A stretch of 64,000 nt of DNA from Acinetobacter calcoaceticus (GTDB taxonomy: Bacteria; Pseudomonadota; Gammaproteobacteria; Pseudomonadales; Moraxellaceae): NCBI RefSeq assembly GCF_004345325.1, contig NZ_SLVJ01000012.1, positions 1 through 64,000 of the forward strand, read 5' to 3'. A program made the position numbers and the translations under genes. The notes under the pieces are model-generated. The model searched no databases, was not told the DNA's origin, and worked only from the letters and a program-made list of their open reading frames with translations. Every line of letters starts with the position of its first letter. Within the stretch, counting starts at the first letter, position 1. This document shows, one piece after another, positions 8,357 to 18,265 of the stretch.

Positions 8357-9163
8357 TTACTCTGGTAAATAAATAGTGATATGTGCCTGTTCTACAGGTG
8401 CTGAAATAATATTTTTAAATCCAGATAAGGCTTGCTCCTCATGCTTAGACAACATATATGTCAGTCCGAAAAAACTAAGAAAAGTAAAAAACAATAAGAA
8501 AATCAATATCCATAAAAAGGGCAATTCTTTGTGAATAATGTTGCGAATCTGATCAGGCAATGCCGCAAAAGGTGAGAATGCGGCTTTCTTGCCTTTTAAA
8601 TAATCAATTTCATCGCCGACCCTTGCCACCAAATGGTTGAGACTTTCTAAGGATTCGAGTCGATACTTGCCCTGAAAACCCAACAACATACAGTAATGGA
8701 AAACTTCTAGGCTGGCGAGGCGATCTTTACCTTTGGCCCTGAGTTGTTCGAGAAATTCAAAGAAACGATAACCCGCCAATTGCGATCCAAAGAGGTTTAG
8801 TTGTAGTGGGTTGATCATCCACATGTTTTGTAGTTGGAAAAACCGAGGATCTTGTTGGCTGACGATGGTCTCGTCGAGCAAGGCACAATAGGCATATTTA
8901 GAATCATGTATATCTTCACTAGAAAATTGCAGCTTCTTGGCTTGCTGCTCAAAACGCTGTAACAACTCTAGGATTTTTTCTCGAAATTGTTCAGGGCTTT
9001 GTGGCACATAACCATTACGCAGTAGAAATACGATATAAAAACCGTCATACAGCAGATCAACTAAGTTATTACTATAAATCGAAGTTGGGGCTGCATTGAG
9101 TGCTGCGCCTGAACCTATTTGACCATGGTCAAATAGCGAGGGTGAGTGATTGAGTGGATTCAT
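8357..9163 (-). CDS. tssL: TssL, T6SS membrane-complex protein (DotU/IcmH family)
   Basis: Component of the T6SS membrane complex with TssM. The 268-residue protein has the DotU cytoplasmic helical domain (for example KYAYCALLDETIV and a GFQGKYR motif) and one C-terminal membrane helix (about 218-240, WILIFLLFFTFLSFFGLTYM). Only about 25 residues follow the helix, so there is no fused peptidoglycan-binding OmpA domain. A separate OmpA-like protein at 27998-28846 may provide that function. It is 17 bp downstream of tssK. Confidence 0.93.
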   Translation of the reverse strand: MNPLNHSPSLFDHGQIGSGAALNAAPTSIYSNNLVDLLYDGFYIVFLLRNGYVPQSPEQFREKILELLQRFEQQAKKLQFSSEDIHDSKYAYCALLDETIVSQQDPRFFQLQNMWMINPLQLNLFGSQLAGYRFFEFLEQLRAKGKDRLASLEVFHYCMLLGFQGKYRLESLESLNHLVARVGDEIDYLKGKKAAFSPFAALPDQIRNIIHKELPFLWILIFLLFFTFLSFFGLTYMLSKHEEQALSGFKNIISAPVEQAHITIYLPE

Positions 9164-9180
9164 GTGATTTAAACTCCGAT

Positions 9181-10551
9181 TTAACCGTGGATGACTGCGA
9201 TCAATTCCATACTAATATCTTGAAAACCTGAAGGGATGTAGATACAGATAGATTCAGAGTCGAGCATGTTTTGATATAAGTCATGATGTGGTTCGAGTTC
9301 AAAATAACTCACCCCTGAACGTACCGGAATCGCCGTGGGGACTTGCATCAGATGATGTAAGGGCACAGCAGGCAGCGCAGATACCACGCGTTTTTCAACA
9401 TCAACGGTATTACCGACTTTAAAACGTAAGGGCACGATTTGGATCAGTTCATGGGTTTGCATGCTGCTACTGGAAATGGCCAGATACAGACGACTGTCAC
9501 GATTGATCTTGTCTGACTCTAGGCTACCCAACCAGTAAGACGGCCGAGTTTCTTTTAGATTGATACTGATATAGCGGTTGGAAATAATGGTGTCCAAAAG
9601 ATCGCGCAAGATAATATCGAGTTGGGTGAAGCTGTCTTGCAAATGATGATGTTGGTATTTAGGTAACTGCGCCACTTCATAGGCGGTTGAGAAAGTTAGC
9701 AGCGAACCAGTCAAACGCAGCAATTCACAAAACAAACGCTCAGGATGAATCTGAGGATGTTGAGCTAAGTGATTTAAGCTGGCATGTGCGGTATTCAAGG
9801 CATTCACCAACCAAAATGACACGATATCCCCAGAACGAAACTCAATCAGCTTCTGTTCATTTTCACGATTGTTTGATTGTATGGTTTTGATTTTGGCTTG
9901 GATTACATTGAGGGTACGCTTTAAATTGCTCATCAATGATTCACTGGCATCGATATGTAAAATCGGTGCGATAAAACGACTGTCGAGCTCAAAGTTACCT
10001 GAATTTTGTCGCTTTATTTTTCCAATGGGCAAATGAATCGCACCATCCATTTCATGACTCGGATCGGCGTTCACATCCAGTATTTTAAATTCAGCACGAC
10101 GCCGTAGTAAGGTGATTTGTGCAGTGGGGGCGTCGGTAAATAAATCATGGGTTTCAGATAGATAGGAATGATAACGCCCTGCCTGCGCAGTGGAATCAAA
10201 GCTGACATTGTGCTTGTTGGCTTGGACGATCGGCAAGGCCAAATATACCCGCATCTCGGTCTGCATTTTCAATTCATCAAGTTGTATCGGTTCAGGCAGT
10301 AAATCTTGCTGTGGTGCTGCATAGATTTCACCATCTTGCCAGACCATTTCTACACTTTCTAAAGCCAGTATATGCAACTTGAGTTGAGACTCATCAAAGC
10401 GCAGAGATTGCACTCCATAGGCAAAGGGCGTGGTTGAACGAATCAAATGATTAACATGTTGCTCATGGTAACTGTCTTGAAGTTGGAAGTGTTGAGGACG
10501 TAAAAACAAGCCTTCACCCCAAAGTATTTTTTCTGCTTTAAACATAATCAA
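9181..10551 (-). CDS. tssK: TssK, T6SS baseplate protein
   Basis: Baseplate trimer subunit that connects the baseplate to the TssLM membrane complex. The N-terminal signature KILWGEGLFLRPQHFQ is diagnostic of TssK, and the length (about 455) is normal. Two starts are possible: TTG at 10551, with AAGGA 7 nt upstream, and ATG at 10545 (MFKAEK), 13 nt from the same site. The spacing favours TTG, codon preference favours ATG; the difference is two residues. The gene begins directly after the tssA stop codon. Confidence 0.93.
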   Translation of the reverse strand: MIMFKAEKILWGEGLFLRPQHFQLQDSYHEQHVNHLIRSTTPFAYGVQSLRFDESQLKLHILALESVEMVWQDGEIYAAPQQDLLPEPIQLDELKMQTEMRVYLALPIVQANKHNVSFDSTAQAGRYHSYLSETHDLFTDAPTAQITLLRRRAEFKILDVNADPSHEMDGAIHLPIGKIKRQNSGNFELDSRFIAPILHIDASESLMSNLKRTLNVIQAKIKTIQSNNRENEQKLIEFRSGDIVSFWLVNALNTAHASLNHLAQHPQIHPERLFCELLRLTGSLLTFSTAYEVAQLPKYQHHHLQDSFTQLDIILRDLLDTIISNRYISINLKETRPSYWLGSLESDKINRDSRLYLAISSSSMQTHELIQIVPLRFKVGNTVDVEKRVVSALPAVPLHHLMQVPTAIPVRSGVSYFELEPHHDLYQNMLDSESICIYIPSGFQDISMELIAVIHG

Positions 10552-11742
10552 TTACCAATCCTTAGATTCAGTCGTCTGTGTTTGTACACCCAATAGTTCG
10601 TGAACTGAACTCAATGGATTTTCATTTTTTATCACTTGAGCTAACCACTCATGCAATGGAAGTTGATGCCATTGCATGGTTTTTTGCAGCATATAACTGA
10701 CAGGGCTGTGTGGTTCATTGAGAGCAAAGTAATCTGCAATTTCTTGCAAAGCCTGCATGGCTTGCTGACGATTGTATAAATGATTTGCCCCCTCTAAATT
10801 CATATTGCTTTGCCAGTGTGGTGCAGGGCTAGAAGGCGAGGACATGCTCTGTGCGAATCCATTTGGGTGATTCGAATTGGCTAAGTTGTGTGCATTGGCT
10901 AAGTCGTCATAGGGATTAGCATTTGAGTTCATGCTCTGGTTCTGGGGTTGGGTGTCTTGCTTCAGGGTATTGCCGTTGTCGCTGATGATTAAGCTTTCTG
11001 TTTTATATATTTTTTTGACAATATTCTGGATATGCTCAAGTTGAGCATCAATCTGCGCAAAACTCGGGGCTTCTGTATCCATACGCTGAATCAGCACCTG
11101 TTTTAAAGCTTGCCAGTGACTTAAGATAGCATTGAAATGGCGAAAGTTTTCCAATAAAAATGCACGTGGTGACTGTGCAATGGCTTGGTCAAATTGATCG
11201 AGTTCGGCTTGTATTTGGCGTGGATCATTATCTTCGCTGAGTTTGCGTTGATTGTTGAGTTGATAGAGAAATTTTTCATAATCTAATAAATTAAAGCTGG
11301 GTTGTTGATGATTGAGGCTGATTTGCTTGAGTAAACTGGGCAGTGGATTAATCAAGCCTTGGAGTAAACCTAGACGTTGATCTAAATCATCATCCTCAAT
11401 GCTGGGATGAATCTGGGTCCAATATCGATCTAACATTTGTTGTGCCAGTGATAAAGCAGAACTTAGTCCTTGAAACCCATAGAGATGCGACCAAGCCTCA
11501 GTTAACCATGTCAGCAGACGTATATCTTTACTACTGCGACTGATTAATTCAATGCTGTGGGTGGACACAAAAGCCCAATCTGCTTGTTTAGGCTCCAAAA
11601 TCCAATCCCCTTGTTCAAGTAAGGGGTCATCTTGGATTCTAGCTTTTCTAATATCATGAAAGACATTGGAAAATGACAGGTCCTCCCCACAAGGTTGGTC
11701 GTCCGATAAGGGTTCGAGTAAGCGGTTCAAATCTATATTCAT
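10552..11742 (-). CDS. tssA: TssA, T6SS baseplate/sheath-assembly protein (ImpA N-terminal family)
   Basis: TssA proteins nucleate baseplate and tube-sheath assembly. The ImpA_N signature LLEPLSDDQPCGEDLSF is at the very N-terminus, and the C-terminus has the family's SPVSYMLQKTMQW/PLHEWL type ending. The middle (about 260-330) is Asn/Ser/Pro-rich and probably a flexible linker. The frame opens with a GTG at 11769, but the ATG at 11742 has AAAGAG 9 nt upstream and places the conserved motif at the expected position, so it is preferred. The neighbours are tssH upstream (68 bp) and tssK downstream (no gap). Confidence 0.9.
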   Translation of the reverse strand: MNIDLNRLLEPLSDDQPCGEDLSFSNVFHDIRKARIQDDPLLEQGDWILEPKQADWAFVSTHSIELISRSSKDIRLLTWLTEAWSHLYGFQGLSSALSLAQQMLDRYWTQIHPSIEDDDLDQRLGLLQGLINPLPSLLKQISLNHQQPSFNLLDYEKFLYQLNNQRKLSEDNDPRQIQAELDQFDQAIAQSPRAFLLENFRHFNAILSHWQALKQVLIQRMDTEAPSFAQIDAQLEHIQNIVKKIYKTESLIISDNGNTLKQDTQPQNQSMNSNANPYDDLANAHNLANSNHPNGFAQSMSSPSSPAPHWQSNMNLEGANHLYNRQQAMQALQEIADYFALNEPHSPVSYMLQKTMQWHQLPLHEWLAQVIKNENPLSSVHELLGVQTQTTESKDW

Positions 11743-11809
11743 TGTGGTAGTGCTCTTTATATTGGACACTTTTTGTTAAGTGTTTTATTTATTTAATATT
11801 ATTCATTCA

Positions 11810-14533
11810 TTACGGCGTTTTAGCGGCAGTGGCTTTTTGAGTTTGAGTCTTAGTTTTACTTGGAGTTGAGATTTTTTTACGTGATTTTGGGGTTTTAGGA
11901 CTCGGATCAAGATGGTATACGATCTGATCATTTTCAATGTCAATGCGGATCAATTGCGGTAGGCGTTGTTCGCTGAGCGCCATCAGTATTTCAGTAGCTA
12001 AAGCGGGGAGCACTGATGCATTTAAAATATGATCAATATTACGTGCACCACTATCGACTTCAGTACAACGACTCAGCAGTAACTCGACTAAGTCATCTGT
12101 GTATTGCACTTTGGTGGCGTATTGATTTTCTAGCCGCGTGGTAATTTTGGCTAATTTGTGCTGAATAATTTGAATTAACAGTTGATCGTGTAATGGATAA
12201 TAGGGCACGATCCGCATTCTACCGAGAAAGGCTGGTTTAAATTGCTTATATAAACTGGGTTTAAGCAGTTCTAGCAATTGCTCGGGGCTTGGCCATTGCG
12301 CTACAGGCAGATTGAGACACGACTGCATGGTGATGGTAGAGCCTACATTTGAGGTCAGCAAAATTATGGTGTTTTTAAAATCGATCACCCGACCTTCACC
12401 ATCCTCAAGGCTTCCTTTATCGAGGACCTGATAAAACAACTCTTGTACATCGCTATGGGCTTTTTCAATTTCATCCAACAGCACCACACTATACGGGTTA
12501 CGGCGCACTGCCTCCGTTAACACGCCGCCTTGGCCATAACCAACATAGCCTGGAGGCGCACCCTTGAGCGAAGAAACAGTATGTGCCTCTTGATATTCGG
12601 ACATATTGATGGTGATCAGATGTGACTCTCCACCATAGAGTTCATTGGCCAAAGCCAATGCAGTTTCTGTTTTCCCTACACCGCTGGGCCCAATCAGAAA
12701 AAATACCCCTTGAGGTTTATTGGGGTCTTCTAGTTTGGCCTTTGAGGTCTGTATCCCTTTGACCAGTTGGTCTAAGGCGAAATCTTGTCCCATGACGCGC
12801 TGCGCTAACTTTTCATGTAGGGTTAATATCTGTTTGATCTCATCACTGACCATATTGCCAACAGGAATACCTGTCCAATCTGAAATTATTTCATTCACGA
12901 TCTGAGCATTGACCCGTGGATAGACCAGAGGCTCTTGGGCCTGAAGCTGAGCTAATTGTGTTTTGAGCTGCATGGACTTTTGCTGTATTTCGCTTGATTC
13001 TTCGGACTGCTGTTCAAGCGCTTTGAGCTGTAGTACCAAAGCATGTTCTTGCTGCCATTTTTGTTCTGTGCTGCCCATCTGTGCTGAGATCTGAGCTAGA
13101 TCTTCACTTAATTGCTGGATGCGTTGTTGATGAATCGGATTATGCCGATGTTCGTTTTGAATAATTTTGAGTTCAAGTTGTAGATTATGTTGCTGTGCTT
13201 GTAATTGATCCAGTTTCACGGGTTGTGCGTTTTGGGTTAATGCAACACGGGCCGCTGCCGTGTCAAGTACACTAATGGCTTTGTCTGGCAGTTGTCGACC
13301 ACTGATATAACGATGTGAGGAGTGTACAGCCGTGATAATGGCCTCGTCATCGATTTCTAAATGAAAATGCTCAGCCATGACTGGAATCATGGCACGTAAC
13401 ATATCAATTGCAACTTCAGTCGTCGGTTCATCGATCTTGACCACTTGGAAACGACGACTGAGTGCGGCATCTTTTTCAAAATATTGTTTATATTCGGCCC
13501 ATGTCGTGGCAGCAATGGTTCTTAACTCACCACGCGCCAAGGCTGGTTTGAGTAAATTGGCGGCATCATTTTGACCGGCTTGGCCACCCGCACCAATCAG
13601 AGTATGCGCTTCGTCGATAAATAAAATGATCGGATGACTTGCGGCTTGTACTTCTTGTATGACGTGCTTGAGGCGATTTTCAAACTCACCTTTGACACTG
13701 GCACCCGCTTGTAATAGGCCCATGTCGAGTACATGGATCTGCACATTTTTAAGTGCATCAGGAACTTGATTGTTGACGATTTTTAGGGCTAAGCCCTCAA
13801 CGACTGCAGTTTTACCGACGCCAGGCTCACCGGTTAATATCGGGTTGTTCTGGCGACGGCGCATTAAAATATCAAGCATTAAGCGTATTTCAAATTCACG
13901 ACCAATCACTGGATCGATATTGCCTTGCTTGGCCTTTGCGGTCAGATTGATGGTGTATTGATCGAGTGCTTTATTTTGACTAGGCTGCTGGTGCATGGCT
14001 AAATCGGTTGGAAGTTGTTGTTTATCTTTAGTTTTAGCAGAATGATCTTGTAGCGACATCGTTTCATTACTGTCTTGACAGATCTCTAAAAACTTATGCT
14101 TCATGGTATCAATCGGAAATAAATCAAATAGACTTGAAGCACGTAGCGCCAGTTGGTATAAATCGGCTGCGGTCAATAGTGCAACCAAGAGATGCCCACT
14201 GCGTATTACCGGGTTTTTATCAGCGCTGGCCAATAACCAAGCCTGTTCTAATAACCGAACAATTGATCTGGCAAAAATAGGGGTACGGGTATTGCCTTTA
14301 GGAAGTTGAGAAATCGTTTCATGTATATCATCGAGCAAAGCTGATTTAGAAATTTTATAGTGTGCTAATAAAATCACCAGATCATGGCGAGTATGTTGAC
14401 TCAATAATTCTATGAGTAAATGTTCAATTTCAATTTCATAATTCTGTTGCGAGATACATAAATTTGCTGAGCTTTCTAAAGCAGTTCGTGCGGGCAGTGA
14501 AAGTTTAGTAATTAAAACTTTTAAATTATTCAT
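11810..14533 (-). CDS. tssH: TssH (ClpV), T6SS sheath-disassembly AAA+ ATPase
   Basis: Hexameric ATPase that disassembles contracted TssBC sheath for recycling. The 907-residue protein has a Clp N-domain (about 1-150), first AAA+ domain with Walker A GEPGVGKT and Walker B LFIDEAH, a coiled-coil middle domain (about 430-530, Gln/Glu/Leu-rich), and second AAA+ domain with GPSGVGKTETA and VVLLDEIEKAH. The C-terminus ends in an unusual basic Ser/Thr/Lys tail of about 35 residues after the usual domain end. It is the first gene of the left arm and diverges from the right arm across the 14534-14917 promoter region. Confidence 0.95.
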   Translation of the reverse strand: MNNLKVLITKLSLPARTALESSANLCISQQNYEIEIEHLLIELLSQHTRHDLVILLAHYKISKSALLDDIHETISQLPKGNTRTPIFARSIVRLLEQAWLLASADKNPVIRSGHLLVALLTAADLYQLALRASSLFDLFPIDTMKHKFLEICQDSNETMSLQDHSAKTKDKQQLPTDLAMHQQPSQNKALDQYTINLTAKAKQGNIDPVIGREFEIRLMLDILMRRRQNNPILTGEPGVGKTAVVEGLALKIVNNQVPDALKNVQIHVLDMGLLQAGASVKGEFENRLKHVIQEVQAASHPIILFIDEAHTLIGAGGQAGQNDAANLLKPALARGELRTIAATTWAEYKQYFEKDAALSRRFQVVKIDEPTTEVAIDMLRAMIPVMAEHFHLEIDDEAIITAVHSSHRYISGRQLPDKAISVLDTAAARVALTQNAQPVKLDQLQAQQHNLQLELKIIQNEHRHNPIHQQRIQQLSEDLAQISAQMGSTEQKWQQEHALVLQLKALEQQSEESSEIQQKSMQLKTQLAQLQAQEPLVYPRVNAQIVNEIISDWTGIPVGNMVSDEIKQILTLHEKLAQRVMGQDFALDQLVKGIQTSKAKLEDPNKPQGVFFLIGPSGVGKTETALALANELYGGESHLITINMSEYQEAHTVSSLKGAPPGYVGYGQGGVLTEAVRRNPYSVVLLDEIEKAHSDVQELFYQVLDKGSLEDGEGRVIDFKNTIILLTSNVGSTITMQSCLNLPVAQWPSPEQLLELLKPSLYKQFKPAFLGRMRIVPYYPLHDQLLIQIIQHKLAKITTRLENQYATKVQYTDDLVELLLSRCTEVDSGARNIDHILNASVLPALATEILMALSEQRLPQLIRIDIENDQIVYHLDPSPKTPKSRKKISTPSKTKTQTQKATAAKTP

Positions 14534-14917
14534 TGGATTTCTCGGTAATTGTTATATGTTCTTGCTGAGAAAATAAAAAATAGCAGATGTTATTGTAAAT
14601 AAATGTTATTAAATTTAAATAAAACAGTAGCTTGTATTATGTCCGTTTGTCATTGTGAAATTAACTTTACAGAAAGTATAACTTAACTCAAGAAATTTAA
14701 CAGAAATTTATTAAAATGAGATTTATCCTGCTTTTATATTTTTTAGTCCTTAATCGGATGTTGAATAGCAAAAACACTTAAGCGCAATGACTCAACGTTA
14801 TATAGCGTTATAAATGAACCTAGATATTGATTAGTTTTAATAAATAGTTATAAGAAATTAATTTTTTTGAATGATCAACGGTAATAAATCAAAATCTACA
14901 ATAAAAAGAGGAACGTT
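14534..14917. promoter_or_regulatory. Divergent T6SS promoter region
   Basis: 384 bp of very AT-rich DNA between the divergent tssH and asaA-like genes, with no credible coding frame. Both arms must start here. A possible sigma-70 promoter on the plus strand is TTGTGA-18-TATAAC near 14654-14683, with a direct repeat CGTTATA-TAG-CGTTATA near 14798-14814. AT-richness fits silencing by H-NS-like proteins. None of these elements is certain. Confidence 0.5.
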
Positions 14918-15589
14918 TTGAAAAAAATCATATTATTACTCGCCCCATGTTTATATATAGGTTTAATGCAAGCTGCATCTGCAGATGATGTTAAATTGAA
15001 ACGTAGTTGCGTTAAGGATAATCCATTGGTCAAGGGTGTGACAGATCCCGCACTACTGGGAATCTATGCAGAAATCTGTGATAAAAAAAATAAAGATAAT
15101 CGTAATGGATATCTGATCCAAGCTGCTCAACGCTTTCAACAATTGGGTCTTGATTACCAAGCCCTACAAATTGTTGAATCGCTCGAAGCACAAAATGTGC
15201 GTAGTAATACCTTGACCGATGTCAAATTTCTGATTGGTTCCAAATATGCCAATCAAGCCATTACACAGATGCGTAGCAATGAAACGCGCTATTTAAACAC
15301 CGATGTCACGTATCCAGCAGCGCAACAATTATCAGATAACATCAAAGGGGCCTTACCCGCAGTTGTGCTTGAGCAACAAGCGGCTAAACCTGTTGTGGTT
15401 GCTACGCAAGTTGTAAAGCCTATTCGACAAACTAATCGAAATAAGCAACGCTCACTTAAGGCATCTGCAGCAAGATCTACTACAGTTGCTACAGCGCAAC
15501 CTGTCGTGATTCAGAAAGCTGCATCTACATCGACTGATCCATTTAAAAATGTTAAACAACTAGAAAATGTAAAAAAAATAACGCAATAA
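14918..15589 (+). CDS. asaA: AsaA-like periplasmic T6SS protein
   Basis: First gene of the right arm. The start is TTG at 14918, with GAGGA 5-9 nt upstream, giving a signal peptide (KKIILLLAPCLYIGLMQAASA) cleaved before DDVK; a Cys is present in the peptide, but with Pro before it, so it is not a lipobox. The mature part is about 200 residues with a helical middle and an Ala/Thr/Lys/Gln-rich C-terminus. In Acinetobacter baumannii the gene directly upstream of tssB encodes AsaA, a periplasmic protein that interacts with TssM and is needed for T6SS assembly. The assignment rests on position, signal peptide and size, not on a domain I can recognise. Confidence 0.7.
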   Translation: MKKIILLLAPCLYIGLMQAASADDVKLKRSCVKDNPLVKGVTDPALLGIYAEICDKKNKDNRNGYLIQAAQRFQQLGLDYQALQIVESLEAQNVRSNTLTDVKFLIGSKYANQAITQMRSNETRYLNTDVTYPAAQQLSDNIKGALPAVVLEQQAAKPVVVATQVVKPIRQTNRNKQRSLKASAARSTTVATAQPVVIQKAASTSTDPFKNVKQLENVKKITQ

Positions 15590-15601
15590 GGAAAAGTAGA
15601 A

Positions 15602-16111
15602 ATGGCTAAACGAGAAAGTGTGCAGAAAAAATTACAGCGAGTGAGACCACCTCGGGTACAGCTTACCTATGATGTTGAAATCGGTGATGCCACAGAAATT
15701 AAAGAATTACCCTTTGTCGTGGGCGTGATCGGAGACTTTTCTGCAGCTTCAGCGGTCGAGAAATCCAAATTAAAAGATAAAAAATTCATCAATGTCGACC
15801 TTGATAACATTGATGAAGTCATGAGTTCATTGGCACCGCGTGCAACATTCCGCACTGAGAACACTTTGACCGCAGAAGGTGGTCAATTTGGTGTAGATCT
15901 AACCTTTTGTGCTATGGATGATTTTCGTCCTGAACATGTGGTGCAACAGGTCGAACCGCTACGTAAATTGGTTGAAGCGCGCGAGCGTTTATCTGATCTG
16001 CGCAACAAGATTTCCAATAGTGAAAAGCTTGAGGATCTGCTCGATGAGGTACTTCAAAATACCGATCAAGTCCGAAAAATGATGCATGAAGCAGGAGATG
16101 AAAATGCGTGA
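15602..16111 (+). CDS. tssB: TssB (VipA), T6SS contractile sheath small subunit
   Basis: Forms the contractile sheath with TssC. The 169-residue length is normal, and the family features KRESVQKKLQRVRPPRVQL at the N-terminus and LPFVVGVIGDFS are visible, followed by a C-terminal helical segment ending in Asp/Glu-rich sequence. AAGGA lies upstream of the ATG. It starts 12 bp after the asaA-like gene and overlaps tssC by 8 bp, so the three are translationally linked. Confidence 0.96.
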   Translation: MAKRESVQKKLQRVRPPRVQLTYDVEIGDATEIKELPFVVGVIGDFSAASAVEKSKLKDKKFINVDLDNIDEVMSSLAPRATFRTENTLTAEGGQFGVDLTFCAMDDFRPEHVVQQVEPLRKLVEARERLSDLRNKISNSEKLEDLLDEVLQNTDQVRKMMHEAGDENA

Positions 16112-17585
16112 TTTTCAAACTGCAACCCTGACTTCACATGCGACTGAAGCTGCAAGCATACTCGATTCGATTGTGGAAAAAAGCCGTATTGCTCGTAATG
16201 GAGAGGAACATGATCGCGCCAAGAGCTTGCTTGGTGAATTGGCCAAAGAGGTGATGGCAGGTACGATCACTATTTCTGACAATATGATTGCTTCTTTAGA
16301 TAAACGTATCGCGGAAATTGATGCCATGGTTTCCCAACAGCTGAGTAAAATCATGCACAATCCGGCCTTTCAAAAGGTTGAATCGACTTGGCGTGGGTTA
16401 TATTATTTTTGTCAAGAAACACCCTCCAATCCTTTGATTAAAATAAATTTATTAAATACGACCAAGAAAGAATTAATTAAGGACTTTCAATCTGCAACTG
16501 ACTTTGATCAAAGTGCCTTATTCAAAAAAATCTATGAAGAAGAGTATGGCTCATTCGGTGGCGCGCCTTATGCGGCATTGGTGGGAGACTTTGAGTTTGA
16601 TCGCACACCTTCGGATATGTATTTACTCGAACAAATTTCTCATGTTGCAGCGGCAGCGCATGCACCTTTTATTTCTGCAGCCAGTTCAGACATGTTGGGC
16701 TTAGAGTCCTTTACCGATATAGATCGCCCACGTGATGTCTCGAAAATATTTGAAACTGCTGAATATGTACAGTGGCGTTCTTTTAGAGAAAGCGATGATG
16801 CGCGATATGTTGCGTTGACCATGCCACGGGTGTTGGGACGTTTGCCCTATCACCCGAAAGAGGGCATGGCCACTGAAGGATTTAATTTTGTTGAAGAAGT
16901 TTCAGGGGATCAGCATGAAGAATATCTATGGATGAATGCTGCCTATGCCTTTAGTACACGCTTGACCAATGCCTTTGATATGTATGGTTGGTGTGCAGCC
17001 ATACGCGGTGTAGAAGGTGGTGGCTTAGTAGAAGGCTTGCCTGTACATACTTTTAAAACCAGTGATGGTGAAGTGGCCTTTAAATGTCCGACTGAGATTG
17101 CGATTACTGATCGCCGTGAAAAAGAACTTAGTGATTTAGGCTTTATCCCTTTGGTGCACTGTAAAAATACTGATTATGCTGCATTTTTTGGAGCGCAATC
17201 GACACAGAAACCGAAAAAATACACCACCGACAGTGCCAATGCCAATTCGGCATTGTCTAGCCAAATTCAATATATTATGGCGGTCTCACGTATTGCACAT
17301 TATCTAAAAGCCATGATGCGTGACAAGATCGGCAGTTTTGCTTCCGCAGGCAATGTGGAAACATTTTTGAATGCTTGGTTATCGCAATATGTATTACTCG
17401 ATGACGGTGCAACTCAAGAAGCGAAAGCACAATATCCGCTTCGTGAGGCATCGGTAAAAGTTGTAGAAAATCCTGCAGCGCCAGGGCACTACAAGTCCGT
17501 GGTCTTTTTAAGGCCACATTTCCAGCTGGACGAGTTGTCAGTTTCTTTGCGACTGGTCACTGAGTTACCTCAGTCCTCAAATTGA
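16104..17585 (+). CDS. tssC: TssC (VipB), T6SS contractile sheath large subunit
   Basis: Large sheath subunit, partner of TssB. The 493-residue protein has strongly conserved VipB sequence, for example FQKVESTWRGLYYF, GDFEFDRTPSDMYLLEQI and LGRLPYHPKEG. ATG codons also occur at 16086 and 16098, but AGGAG at 16093-16097 is correctly spaced (6 nt) only for the ATG at 16104. This start gives an 8-bp overlap with tssB. Confidence 0.96.
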   Translation: MRDFQTATLTSHATEAASILDSIVEKSRIARNGEEHDRAKSLLGELAKEVMAGTITISDNMIASLDKRIAEIDAMVSQQLSKIMHNPAFQKVESTWRGLYYFCQETPSNPLIKINLLNTTKKELIKDFQSATDFDQSALFKKIYEEEYGSFGGAPYAALVGDFEFDRTPSDMYLLEQISHVAAAAHAPFISAASSDMLGLESFTDIDRPRDVSKIFETAEYVQWRSFRESDDARYVALTMPRVLGRLPYHPKEGMATEGFNFVEEVSGDQHEEYLWMNAAYAFSTRLTNAFDMYGWCAAIRGVEGGGLVEGLPVHTFKTSDGEVAFKCPTEIAITDRREKELSDLGFIPLVHCKNTDYAAFFGAQSTQKPKKYTTDSANANSALSSQIQYIMAVSRIAHYLKAMMRDKIGSFASAGNVETFLNAWLSQYVLLDDGATQEAKAQYPLREASVKVVENPAAPGHYKSVVFLRPHFQLDELSVSLRLVTELPQSSN

Positions 17586-17628
17586 TGAGACAGCACATAA
17601 TAAGTTTAAATAAATTGGGAAAATTGCT

Positions 17629-18132
17629 ATGAAGGATATTTACGTCCAGTTTCTTGGAAAATATAAAGTTGACGGTGAATCACGTGATACTGAACACCAA
17701 GGTTGGTTAGAGGTTAATTCTTGGGCGCATAATATTCGCCAACCTAAGTCTGCCACCTCTTCGAGTGTGGGTGGTCATACTGCTGAACGGGTAGAACATT
17801 CAGATATGTTGTTTGTCAAAGAGTTGGACGCGACCAGCCCAAAACTTTGGGAAGCATGTTCTGCGGGTTATACCTTTGATGAAGTTCAAATTGATTTTTA
17901 TCGCGCAAATGGTGATAAACGAATCAAATACTTACAAGTTAAACTGAAGCATGTCTTGGTATCGAGCGTTACCCCAACGGTTGATAAAGAAGGCGTTCCG
18001 ACTGAATCTTTTGGTCTGAAGTATGCAGCTGTGGAGTGGACTTATAATCAACAAGACATTAACGGTACAGCAAAAGGTGCGGTGACTAAAAAATGGTCAC
18101 TATCGAATAATACTGCGTCTTACGCGGCATAA
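17629..18132 (+). CDS. hcp: Hcp (TssD), T6SS inner-tube protein
   Basis: Hexameric ring protein that forms the tube propelled by sheath contraction and is exported in bulk. The 167-residue protein begins MKDIYVQFLGKYKVDGESRD, the usual Hcp start, and ends with the sheet-rich pattern AAVEWTYNQQ. There is no C-terminal effector extension. A GGGA-type ribosome site precedes the ATG. A strong hairpin follows the gene and separates it from tssE (see 18266-18296), consistent with far higher Hcp expression than baseplate proteins. Confidence 0.96.
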   Translation: MKDIYVQFLGKYKVDGESRDTEHQGWLEVNSWAHNIRQPKSATSSSVGGHTAERVEHSDMLFVKELDATSPKLWEACSAGYTFDEVQIDFYRANGDKRIKYLQVKLKHVLVSSVTPTVDKEGVPTESFGLKYAAVEWTYNQQDINGTAKGAVTKKWSLSNNTASYAA

Positions 18133-18265
18133 TTCGAGTGCTTCATTGGACTGCCACATTGGGCGATCTGATTAGGTTGCCTAAGTCCTTGACTTAAAAT
18201 TTAGAGTTAATGATAAGCATAAACGGCCTTAATAATTAAAATAGTGCATAACAACAAATCAACTT

